Shown here piece after piece: positions 52,900-63,199 of a DNA stretch of 64,000 nucleotides. Within the stretch, counting starts at the first letter, position 1; each line of letters opens with the position of its first letter. The notes beneath the pieces were generated by a model. The model was not told the origin of the DNA, searched no databases, and saw only the letters and a program-made list of their open reading frames with translations. This DNA is from Amoebophrya sp. A120. Its lineage: Eukaryota > Sar > Dinophyceae > Syndiniales > Amoebophryaceae. The stretch covers positions 11,439,114-11,503,113 of the forward strand of contig CAJINV010000004.1 of assembly GCA_905178155.1 (NCBI GenBank), given 5' to 3'. Made by a program: the position numbers and the translations under genes.

Positions 52900-55800
52900 T
52901 CAGAAGCTCAGCGTCGTCGGCGGTTTTGCCTCGATGATTTTTTTCACCATTGTCACCAACCTATCCGCATCTGGAGACAGTTGTCCGTTCGCGTAGGGAC
53001 TAGAGGATGAACTACTACCCCCCGCCGCACCCTTTTCACTGACCGTGCTCCGCACCCACTCCCGGAAGACTCGCGCGAACCGCATTTTCAGTTGCCGCAG
53101 GATCACCGCGGTGCTGGGCGCGATGCTCACGCACTGCCAGTCCCGCGCGTTGGACGTGGCGCTGTTGCTAGAGGTTGGTCCGAGCCCCGTGTAGTGGTTG
53201 TTGAACACGATACACCGTTGCGTGGGGTACAAATCCCACTCCTCGCTGTGAAATAACAGAAACCAGATCGGATTGGTGATCACCGTCGCGTCTCGCAGGT
53301 ACAAACTGCTCGTTTTCACTTTCGCGTAGTAGCTCAGCCACCGGTGCTGGTTCTGCAAAAACCGGGACTGGTGGAGGAAGGAACTGTGCGGGTGCAGCCG
53401 GATGTTCTGCTCGTTGCCCGCGGAGATTATGAACTGCAAGAGTATCGTACTCGTATAAATGCATTAATTTCCTCAGCATCAGAAATAAAATTTGTAATGC
53501 AAATTTACGTTAAAAAGAATGACGTGTGTGCTTCTCAAGGTGAGCGGTAAAAGCCTCCCACATACTGTAGTGTAATTCTCAGAAGGTAAATGTTTCTGCA
53601 GTAGCGGTTAGACTACTTCTGCACCCCCAGTGACGTTTCACCGCCCGTTTTAGCAGTGCCCGGCCACCAGGGGGGAGTTTGCCGTTGGCGTCTCCTCTTG
53701 CCTCTGGCATTCAAGAACCAGTGGCGCCATTACCTCCTCATCCATGGCTCTAGTCCTAACCCCCGACTCAACCACCCAGCAGCCCCTTCTCCTCCGGTGG
53801 CTACCAGGTGTCGAACTGGATTACAAAACAACTGGCCGAAGCCTGACCGCAAAGCGCGAGCGCCTCGCAGGTATGCGAAATCATGCGATTTACGTTAAAA
53901 AGAAGATTTGTAATGCATGATTGCAATACGAGTGCGATACTTTTGCACAGGATAGAGATTACCAGCGACCAGTTGGAGGACCCGTCTTGCTTCCCGCCGC
54001 CCTTGCCGGTCGACGGCATGGCCGACGCGTGCTCCATCCGGGCGATATGGATTATAAAAATGTCTGGGTCTGGAAGAATGGAAGGTCTGTCATGCTCTGC
54101 CAGCATGACCCCAAAGTATGTCATGCACGTTACCCAAGATCCCCGTTTTTTTGTCATGCAGAAACGCAGTTTGTGATGCAGAATAGGCAACACCTCGAAG
54201 CTCAGAAACTTGTCATGCTGAGGCAGCACTTGTGGCCGCCTCATGATACGCCAACCAGCATCACAAGTTTCCAGACCCAGACATTTTTGCATTTGATAGG
54301 CGATGTTGGGCCGCAATCCGGCGGCGACCAGACAGGCCGCAAGCACCGGACGGTCCTTTTTCACAAGTTGTGCGGTGGTAGGCTCATAATTTTGTGCGCT
54401 GATACTATTTGAACCTTTACAACTTTTCGCCGTCGTCATTTCCAGCTTGCCTCGCAAGTCCTCCTTCACATCCGCCATCTGCAGTAAGGCACTTTTGTTG
54501 ACGAAATAACTCCGGGCGAACCGTTCCTGGGCCTGCCTCAGGGACTCCTTCTGGTACGATTTGCCAGTGTTCGCTGACGAGTTTTTTCGATCATCTTCCT
54601 TGTCTATAACTTCCTGTGGCTTCACCTCCCCCAGTTTTTCAAAATCCCTCAGCATATTGAGAGGAAAAATCCCCCCTCCCCATATCGAAAAGGTATCTTT
54701 CCGAAAATTTGTGTTGCTGATTTGAGGTCACAAATCACATTTCTCTTGCAAGAAGGCAAGGGCAGAAGCTTCCGCCCCATTATGGAAGCGATTTGCCATG
54801 CTGTTGGGCCGAAAGGTCAGCCGTTTGCAGTGCTGAGCAACTAGGCCCGTACGCCCCTACCTAGCCTGGGGATCTGCTCGGTGTGCCTTCCTGCAATACA
54901 AATCGGATTTGTGTACGCAAATCCAGCATCACAGATTTCCTTTTCGATATGGGGAGGGGGGATTTTTCCTTTTCATACAGCAGCTCCGCCAACGCGAGAT
55001 GGTCGGACACGATCGCCCCGTTGAATTTCCCGCACAACTTTTCGTAGAAGGATTCTTGTTTCTGCTTGGCCTGCTGTTTTTTCGTATCCCAGTGCACAAA
55101 CCCCCCTCCCCAGCATCATTTGTATAACATAAACGGGAGCACAAGCATCAGCAAGAATGCCGGTTTTGCATGACAAATTTGCACTGGAGTGTAGTGCTAT
55201 TTGGGCTACCAGAACTTGTCATGCATAATAGTGACAGGAGGGAAAGCGTGGATTGGGTATTTTGCATCACAAATGAGGGGGAGGGGGAGTTGTAGTGCAC
55301 TTTCATATTTCGCGTCGTCCATGAATTCGAGGTACACCCGGTTACTGGACGCGATGGACAGTGCGTATGCAAGAAAAAAACTGTGTAAGTGTAAATCTGT
55401 GATGCAGAAAATCCCAAACAGGTACACTTGTCATGCTCGACATGCATGACCGGCTCGCTTCCTATGTGTTTTCCCTTTGTATCTGCGCATAACAAGTTTG
55501 TCCTGTCATGGCAAGCAAACTTGTGATGCTGTTTTCCCAAAAGACTTACACTAACACAGTTTTTTTCTTGGATAGTGCGGAGACTGTGTTCAATAAGTAC
55601 TCCGACCCGCCGAAAATCTTGCCCAGCAACAGCATTTTCCCGAGCCGAATATCGACGGGTAGCTTCGCCAGCGCGAGTCCCAAGGGCGTGATCTGGAACT
55701 GGAGATTGTTGCTCGCGAGCTGCGCGTTGCCGGTGTAATTCTGCAGATAATTCGCGATCAGCGCGGCCGTCATCTGCGAGGTCGTGTTCGAAGAAAAGGC

Positions 55801-58800
55801 GCAGCCGACGTCGCACAGGAGTAACAGCGCCTGGGTGATTCGCTGGTCCGGCGGCGCGTCCAGCGCGTCGCGGAACAACGTCGGTTGAAACCCCGCGACG
55901 AGAACGGAAAGCATCGGCTCCGTCAAGCTGCACCGCAGCAGCTCCGGGACCGGCGCGGGCAGGAAATTCTTGTCAAACCGCCTCTTTGTGTACAAGCGGA
56001 AGCAGAAACCGCTCCGGACGCGCCCGGCCCGCCCCTTCCTCTGGATCGCCTCGGCGCGGGAGACAAATACTTCCTTCAGGCTGGACGTGTTGGACGCTTC
56101 GTGGTAGCTGTTCTGCTTCACTTTGCCCGCGTCCACGACAAAAACAATGTCGGGGATGGTCACGCCCGTTTCCGCGATGTTTGTGGAAAGCACAATCTTC
56201 CGCTTCCCTTTCGCCGCGGGTTGGAACGCGGTCTTTTGGTCCGACAACTGGGAGTGCAAACTGAGAATCGTGAACTCGCTTTCGTCGCCAAACCACTCGG
56301 TCGAGTACAAGTGGTTCAAACACCGGGAGATTTCCGGCATACCGGGTAGAAACACCAACACCGCGCCCTCGTGCCGTGCGATCTTCTCTTGCGTGGATAA
56401 GCGCTCAATCCACCGCAGCGTTTCTTCGATCAGCTCGTAGTTGATCGCGGAGTGGTCCATGAACTGCAGCGTCTCGACCGTTTTCGGGCTGTAAAGAATC
56501 TTCTGGCCGTATTTGTCCTTTCCACTCGTGTCGGGGAGCTTCACGTCGGCCTTCATGCTCTCTGTCTGCTCGTCGTCGTCGAGGAGATTGTTTGTTGTTT
56601 GTTTCCCATAGTTTTTCGAGTGGTACCACTTCGCGGCGAAGTCCCGCTCCTGCTCGGAAAGTTGAAATTCCGTTTGCTCGACGACGTCTTCCAGGAAGAA
56701 TTCCTGCACCGGAAAAATCCTCCCGGGCACGGAGACAAACCCCACGCGGCACAGCTCCGCGGACCTGCTCCAGTCTTGCGCCATTTCTGTTGGAGAGGCG
56801 GAAGGGTTTTGTGACATCGCGGCTCTGTTTGTGTTCTCCTCCCCATCTTCATCCTCGTCGTCGTCGTTGTCCCAGTCGTCCTCGTCCGCAGCGGGTTTAT
56901 CTTTTCTACTGATTGCTGTTTTCTTTTTCGCTGAGCCGTTTTCACTTGCACAAGGACCTTCCAGACCGAGCTGGATCCCACGGGGGGAGACCACCGGAGA
57001 TGATACATCAACTCCCCTGTCGTCTTCTTTCGTCGCCATGCTCAAGCCGTGGAAATAGTTGATCAGTTTCTCCGAGTCCGCGGTGGCGGACATCAAGCAG
57101 AGATTCAGTTTTGACCGCGGCAACTGGCGCTTCAGCAACAATAGCGCCAGGTCCGACTCCGCGGTCCGCTCGTGGACCTCGTCCACGAAGACGTGCGTGA
57201 CGTTTTGCAAGTACGGGTCGTGCTTCAGCCGCTGGAGCAACACCCCAATGGTGCAGAACAGCAGTCTGCACTTCACCGGGTGCGCTTTCTTCTCCAACCG
57301 GATCTGGTACCCGACCAGCCCGCTGCCGCAACTGTGCTCGCCCATCTCCTGCGCGACCCGCTGGGCGACGGACATCGCGGAAATCCGCCGGGGCTCGGTC
57401 ACGAGGATGGTGGGAAGAGGTTTGTCTTGCGGGTCGGAATCGTCTGACGTCGTGTTCTCCTTATTGTAGAGCTCCAGCAACGCGTGCTCGAGGATGTACT
57501 GGGGCACCTGTGTTGTCTTCCCGCTACCCGTAGAACCGGACACGACGGAAACCCGGTGAGAATTCACCATAGAAATGATCTCCTCCTTGAATTCCGCTAC
57601 CGGAAGTTCGCTTCGGATTATGCAGAAGCAAAAATTTTGACTCAAGGAATCGTCTGAAGAAGAATCTGTAGGTAGAAGATGAGATTACAGTTTGGCATTT
57701 GCCGCCCTGATGATAGCAACATGAGCGGCCGTAGGACGACCAGGTGCCGCTGTAGTAAATCACGGTACTTAGAATACGTAAATTGCTCATTGCAAATCGA
57801 CAACTTCATGCAGAGGAAAAAAGACGTTTCGATTCAAAATTCTTCTTAATATGCATAGTCTGCCTCTGAAGATTGTGTCGCCGCTCGTGATTGCTGACGA
57901 AGTATTCGGCGAGCTCCTGGTCGATCTTTTTTTTGTCTTTCTGCTTTACCGACGTGACCGCGGGCTGGAACTCTTCCTCTGATTCTTGCGGCGCTTCTTC
58001 GATAGTATCTGAAGACTTCTTTGTCGCACTACCTTCTCTACCTTTCGTCTTCCCCGCGACCTTTTCCGCGGAGAAAAACACTGGGCGGCTGACGGAAAAA
58101 TCTTTCAATTCCGACATCGAACCAGGACTCGGCTGTATCATGTTCCCGGTAGCTCCTGCTTCAGAAGAAACACCTGCCGCGAACTCACCATTGCCCAAAA
58201 ATTTCTCTAATCCCTCAACGCTCGCCTCCCCGCACAGCTCGAGACAGAGCTTCACCCGTGGTCGGATGCGCATCCGCGCGGCTTCTAGTCTTTCCTGTTC
58301 CCGCTTCCGGACCATGTCGTTGTAGAAGGATTTAAACGCCGGGGGGAGCAACTCTTGCACGTTGTTCAGCATCGGGGTGGCGGAGTCCGAGCCGTACTGG
58401 AGGTGAAACAGCACAATATCCACTGCAAAAGAATCGTACTCGTACTAATTGCAAATGTGCATGATTTTTCGTAGGGAAAAACACCATTACAAATTCCAAT
58501 TTCCTTCTTGCCAAAATTTGTCATGCAATTTATACTAGTACGATACTTTTGCAATGCATACACAAACGTGCTGACCAACTCAATCGCGTCTTTTTTCTTC
58601 TTGCAGCGAAAAGGCACCTCCAGGTCGTGGACGACGCTACTGCCGCAGACGATTTGCACACGGCCGACTCCCAGCTTGTTCACGGATTTTTTCGTCAGGT
58701 GCTGCTTCCCGAGCTGTTTGGCGACGAGGTTGTCCAAGACTTGCGCCGGCGTTTTCCCGGTCCAGCTGTTGTGGATAAACAGGTTTTCCTTTAGCGGGAA

Positions 58801-60390
58801 CTGCTTTTGCTGCAGCAGCTTCTTCGGGAGAGGTTTAATCGGGACCTTCCGCACCTCCGGGTCCGGCTGCTTCGAAACGTCGGAAGCTGCTGCAGACACA
58901 AGAGCGGCAGCTGCTCCGGTCGCAACCACGCTAGTAGAAGCAGGTGTCGCAGTTTTGCTTTCTGTTGTAGGAACATGTCCAAGCTCAGACACAACAACTC
59001 CCGCCTCCTCTTGTTGCTCTCCGTCGCCAAAGAGGTCCGGGAGTTCCACATCTTCCTGGTCTGCCGTAGTTCCCGCTTCGTCATTCAACATGTCCGGTTC
59101 GATTTCAATCTCGTCATCGTCAACATCCTCCATGTCCTCCTCCTCAACGTCGTTCCCTTGTTCGTCAACGGCTTTGCTGGGCTGCTGTTGGCCTGGACCT
59201 TGCCCTCCTCCATCGTTAATATTCTCCTCTTCCGAAGACACGTTGTCCAGAATCCACTGCTTGGCGCAACTCTCCTTTTCCAAGCGTTTCGCCTCCCGCT
59301 TCTTCCGCGCCGCCTCCTGCTGCGCCCTGCGCCGCGCCGCCCGCTCCTCGGCCACCTTCCGCTCCAGTTCCTCTGCTTCTAGCTGCTTCCGGCGCCGCTC
59401 GAACGCAGTAAACGCGGTACGCTCTTCATCGGACTGCAACGCCGCGGGGAGAAACCGGGGCGTCGTGGTTACTAGCGGCTCTTGTTCACTTTGCATCTTC
59501 ACCGCAGTAGTTGCAGCAGAAGCTACTGTGTCGGAGGTCGTCTCAGGGGCTAGAGGCGCAGTAGTGGCACCACTGCTTTCCGCCGAGGAACTCACCCCGC
59601 CACTGTCCTTGTTTCCACCACCCTCTTCCGCGGTTTCCTGCTTGCTCGCCAGCAGAAACTCTGAGTATAGTGTCAGGTACTCCGTCGCGGCCCGGTGGTC
59701 GTACCCGTACGTGGCCCGCATACCCTTCTCGATCAGGTCGTCGGCGAAGCCGAGATCTTGCAGTTCCTGGTAGACGGCGGAGAGCTTCTCATACGTCATC
59801 TTCTTGATTCGATACGCGTCGGGAAAGTACAGGCTGCGGACGATGGGGTCGAAGGTGCGGACATCAGTGCAGCCGGAAGTGGGAGTCACAACTACAGCTG
59901 AGTTTACTTCGGTTCTTGATTTGCCGTTCAAATTCTCACCCTGTTCCAAGAAAAATCGAAACAGCCCTGCTTCCAACTCGGAGCTGAGCGTGACCGCGCC
60001 GGCCGGTCGCAGGTGCGTGCCGCGCTGCAGTCGGGAATTCGTGCCGCTCTCCAGTTTCGCAATTTCCTCGGTCTCCCGCTGCGCGTAGAGCTCCTCGACG
60101 GAAAGAAGGCCCGCATTGGCTCTGTCGCCGGGTTGTTGATGGCCGGCTGCGTTTCTGCCGCCTTTGTCGTTTCCGGTTCCCTGCTGGGTTTTGCTATCGG
60201 CGTCGTCGCCGAGAAGGGCTTTCTTTGCCGCCTCCTCCGCGGCGAGGCGCTCGTGCTCTTTTCGAAGTTCCTCTTCCTCCTTGGCTTTTTCGATCGCCTT
60301 CGCCTCGTCCTCGATGTTCTTTTTGGACTTCACGCTGCTGGTCGCGAACACCGGCGGGGGCCCGGTGGGCTTCTTTTTCTTGCCGCCCAT
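52900..60390 (-). CDS. DHX29-like DEAH-box RNA helicase, 1,876 aa, eight exons
   Basis: DHX29 binds the 40S ribosome and promotes scanning through structured 5' UTRs. Exons: 58561-60390, 57826-58420, 55575-57665, 55308-55360, 54978-55079, 54299-54649, 53955-54040 and 52900-53422. They sum to 5,631 nt, exactly 1,877 codons. The N-terminus is basic with coiled coil; a UBA-like helix bundle lies at about 200-250, and WTGKTPAQVLDNLVAKQLGK near 550 matches the DHX29 dsRBD-like segment. Helicase motifs: I GSTGSGKTT (about 845), Ia TEPRRISA, II DEVH, III SAT, V STNIAETGVTIPD and VI QRKGRAGRV. Then come the winged-helix/ratchet region, SDHLALAELL, LVAAGLRPNIA, and an OB fold with WLSYYAKVKTSSLYLRDATV. 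Six introns are TIR elements; 57666-57825 is GT-AG (its acceptor has one close alternative). Acidic low-complexity inserts make it longer than the human protein (about 1,370 aa). Confidence 0.92.
53428..53954. mobile_element. Introner element, family G (copy 2), enlarged by a nested insertion
   Basis: Ends TATGAACTGCAAGAGTATCG and CGATACTTTTGCACAGGATA. Direct repeat GAGAT at 53423-53427 and 53955-53959. Excision joins NWSLVIS to AGNEQNIR. At 527 bases it is 3.5 times longer than its relatives because of the insert at about 53522-53904. Confidence 0.85.
53522..53904. mobile_element. Nested insertion inside a family G introner, flanked by 17-bp direct repeats
   Basis: ATTTACGTTAAAAAGAA occurs at about 53504-53520 and again at 53888-53904. 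The intervening stretch has a different, more GC-rich composition and none of the GCATNACAAA words except at its edges. On the minus strand it contains AGTTCGACACC, which resembles a tRNA-type B box, so a SINE-like origin is possible but weakly supported. Confidence 0.5.
54046..54298. mobile_element. Introner element, family A (copy 9)
   Basis: Ends TATGGATTATAAAA and TTTTTGCATTTGATA. Direct repeat GGCGA at 54041-54045 and 54299-54303. Excision joins GLRPNIA to RMEHASAM. The body is the reverse complement of the 10206-10457 copy, including GGCGTATCATGAGG and GAGGTGTTGCCTATTC-like blocks. Confidence 0.9.
54655..54977. mobile_element. Introner element, family E (copy 2, inverted relative to copy 1)
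   Basis: Ends TATTGAGAGG and CCTTTTCATA, with C-rich and G-rich arms. Direct repeat CAGCA at 54650-54654 and 54978-54982. Excision joins HLALAELL to RDFEKLGE. Confidence 0.9.
55085..55307. mobile_element. Introner element, family I
   Basis: Ends TATCCCAGTGCAC and GTGCACTTTCATA, with inner pyrimidine- and purine-rich arms. Direct repeat TTTCG at 55080-55084 and 55308-55312. Excision joins FMDDAK to KQQAKQKQ and is the only junction that reaches the conserved SDHLALAELL in frame. A truncated copy lies at 45602-45692. Confidence 0.85.
55366..55574. mobile_element. Introner element, family D (copy 4)
   Basis: Ends TATGCAAGAAAAAAACTG and TTTTTTTCTTGGATA, inner arms GTGTAAGTGTAA and TTACACTAACAC. 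Direct repeat GTGCG at 55361-55365 and 55575-55579. Excision joins LLNTVSAL to SIASSNRV. Confidence 0.9.
58424..58560. mobile_element. Introner element, family G (copy 3), one end eroded
   Basis: Right end CGATACTTTTGCAATGCATA matches the family; the left end is shortened to TGCAAAAGAATCG, lacking the TATGC. Only CAC is repeated (58421-58423 and 58561-58563). Excision joins VSTFV to DIVLFHLQ in frame. On the coding strand the intron now ends TTTTGCAG|TG, close to a normal acceptor. Confidence 0.8.
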
Positions 60391-60879
60391 GGGTTTTTAT
60401 TTTCTTGGTTTTCAAAAGTCTTGCGCTTGCCTGCTGAATGAATTTTGTAATGGTGTAAAGGACAATCGATATTGAGTTGGAGGCGCGGGGTCGGGCGAAG
60501 AGAGATAACGCAAGCAGAGGGCTAGACTATGTTCTCTTGCGAGAAAGAACCTTTTCGGCGTTGTGGCGTTGTTAATACTGGTGTGGCAGTGCTCGGAAGG
60601 GTCGCTGATTTTAAGTTTTAGGGCGGCGATCACTGTACGAGGCGGTGCTTCGTTGTGAAAAATTGAGAGCATGTTGAAGTAAAAATTTTCCGTTCCTGAT
60701 CTCCGAAAAATAGAAAAATAAAGCGCGCACCATCTGACGTGACGGAGCCGAAAGTTTTGGGTGAAAAATGAAAACGGGATCCTGCGAAATTTTTTGGAAA
60801 GGGGTGCGTGAAGTTCCTCTTGTTTTTTCAAAGGCGCCGCGCCCGTCGTACCACATAACAGGCGGAAAGCTTCTCTACT
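60391..60879. other. 5' flank of the helicase gene, no gene seen
   Basis: Normal-composition DNA with short ORFs without recognisable content. Confidence 0.55.
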
Positions 60880-61620
60880 CTTTTGCGTTGCGTATAAAAG
60901 AAAGCCTCCGACTAATTGGACCTGCATTTGCGCTACTCTGCTCGTCCGGGAATAAAGCAAGACAGATGAAGGACGCAAAATGTTTCTCCACTCGGACGCC
61001 CGCCGCGCTGTCTGACGACGTGCGACCAATTTGGTATACGGCCGGGCCAGCGCGCTTCAGAATCAACGAATCGTGGCACGATATGCAAAACCACGAGGCG
61101 CGGTTAAAGCCGAAGCGCCTGAGAGGCGCAGTGGCCTTCCGCTGTATTGCGGACCCCGACCGACCGGCCGCAGAGGGCGGGGAGGAGGGGGGCGGAGGCA
61201 TGGCGTCCCGGTGCGAGAGGATAGGAGAGCCCTCCTGATTGCAAAACCTGTTCCGCCCCACGGCTCCGGCCGACAAAAAGGCGGCGCAGAGTACAAGACA
61301 GCAAGCGCGGCAGGGCCGTGTCGCGCCGCAAAATGTCCAGTGGCCCGCGCAGGCTCGGCTGCTCAGGAACCGGAATCCGGAATAAGCGGGCAAGCGGGGC
61401 GGTTCGCGGGTGGTTTTGCCTTCTTTTCACCGGCGGGATCGGCGCGGGGCCGCGCTTGCAGTGCCCGGCCCGATCTCCGAAAATTCCGAACACCGGCCCA
61501 GCAAGTGGCACGCGTCGGCGGCGGCGGCTCGGCTTCACAACCTAGCGCAGAGTAGCACCCCCGGGCAGGCTACGGACGGTCTTGCGTCGCCCCGCCGTGG
61601 GCACAGCAGCACCCTATGGC
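60880..61620. other. Second GC-rich island
   Basis: GC-rich DNA similar in style to 29930-31900, again with overlapping stop-free frames on both strands (up to 174 codons). No domain or RNA gene is recognisable. I saw no long stretch shared with the first island by eye. Confidence 0.5.
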
Positions 61621-63199
61621 CTGGTTGACACCACCGGATCCGACGAAGAAAGTATTAGAAAAAAAGTACTTGCATCGCGTCACTTTATGGTATACAAGGG
61701 CCGGAATCCGGTCCATAATAGCACTCTGGGCCGGTCAGTCAGTGTCTTTTTGTGACCTTTCCATCGACAAGAGCCGATCTGGCTTGTCCCTATGGGTTCC
61801 ACCTGGACTAGGAAAGGTCCAGAAATTTTCCGCGATTTGGAAAAGAAGGCCCATAATCCAAGCGCGGATCTGATCGGCTTCTACAGGTCAAAATAGGCTA
61901 CAAAATCATTACTATGAAGAACGTGGGTTCTGTCATTATAAAAAACACTGATAGTTGGGGCACCAGACATCCCATCAAAAATTGTGCAATTTTTGTAAAT
62001 TTTTGAAAATCATGGAAAAACTGTAAAAATGCAAAGCCATTAAGTGCAACAACTGAACAAAGTCAAAAAGGCAATGCATTATATCCATTTTCTTGCAGTA
62101 TCTAGACAATTTTTGGGCCTTTCTGTCAGCTCGTCACTTTTTGAAATTTTTTTGAAATTTTTGAAAAGTGTGCAGCCCACTCTTATAGGCACGACGATTG
62201 CACTTCTTTAAGTGCCATCGTGTCATAATGATGCTCTTTGTTTACTCTTCACTATTTTTTAACATATTTTATAGTATATTTTTTGAGCGTTTGACTGAGC
62301 TCAATTTTTTTATTTTTTTAAATTTTCCAAATTACTATAAAGATTCCTGATGTATAGACCATCTGATCAAATAGATGATAAGAGGCAGAGAAGCTATATA
62401 TTGAACACATTCTATCGGTGATCGTTATCGGATTTTTATGTGATCTGGGCGTAAATTAATTTTTTGAAATTTTCGCAAATCTTGCAAATTGAGAAGATTT
62501 TTCTGTAGTGGACCCAATTCCTTCTGGTCAATGAAATTGGACAGGAAAGCCATTGACTACAATCCCAGCACTCTCATTTCTTATCAGATTTCACAGCACG
62601 GGCACCAGATGTGCAATTTCAAAAATTTTTTTCATTTTTGGAAAATATACTAATAATTGCCATAATCAAAGTAATGCAATCCATTCAATCAAGTCAGGCA
62701 GAAAAGCAGTGGGCTTCTGATTGGGCGTCCGATTTGACCGGTCCGGCGCCCTACATGGAGTCTCGATATGCTGAAAAAAGGTCCACTTCTTTTTCCTCTT
62801 CCGTCTTCCTACTTCTACACTCACGTGGTGAACACAAGACCGCCTGGCCCCAAGCGCGATCGTCGAGCGCGCCCGCAGAGGCTGCTCTCCACCGACGAGC
62901 ACAGCAAGCGCGGATATCGACCTGGCGATATCGAGGGCAGGTGGGGCCCCGCTCAAACGCACCAACACAGACAACGCCACCTCGTCGGTGAGCAGCAACC
63001 TCGCGAACGCGAAAGACGATCAATCCTGCACCGCGATTGAACAGAGCAATCGGCGCAAGTAGCGGCCTTGCAATCACCACAACAGGCATACGACGATCAT
63101 ACAATTTCCAAAAAATCACTTTCACAAAAAAGCCAGCAGAAAGCGATCATCATACACGAGATCATACACGAAGATCATGCACGTCGATCGGAAACAGGC
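61621..63199. other. AT-rich intergenic region, no gene seen
   Basis: From about 61,900 to 62,660 the sequence is AT-rich with many TTTTTGAAATTT-type words. From 62,700 it returns to mixed composition. ORFs up to 126 codons have no recognisable content. It lies downstream of the retroelement fragment and may include its 3' part. Confidence 0.5.

Noticed and set aside
62768-63125. Overlapping ORFs on both strands near the retroelement fragment.
   Set aside because: No recognisable content; likely non-coding flank.
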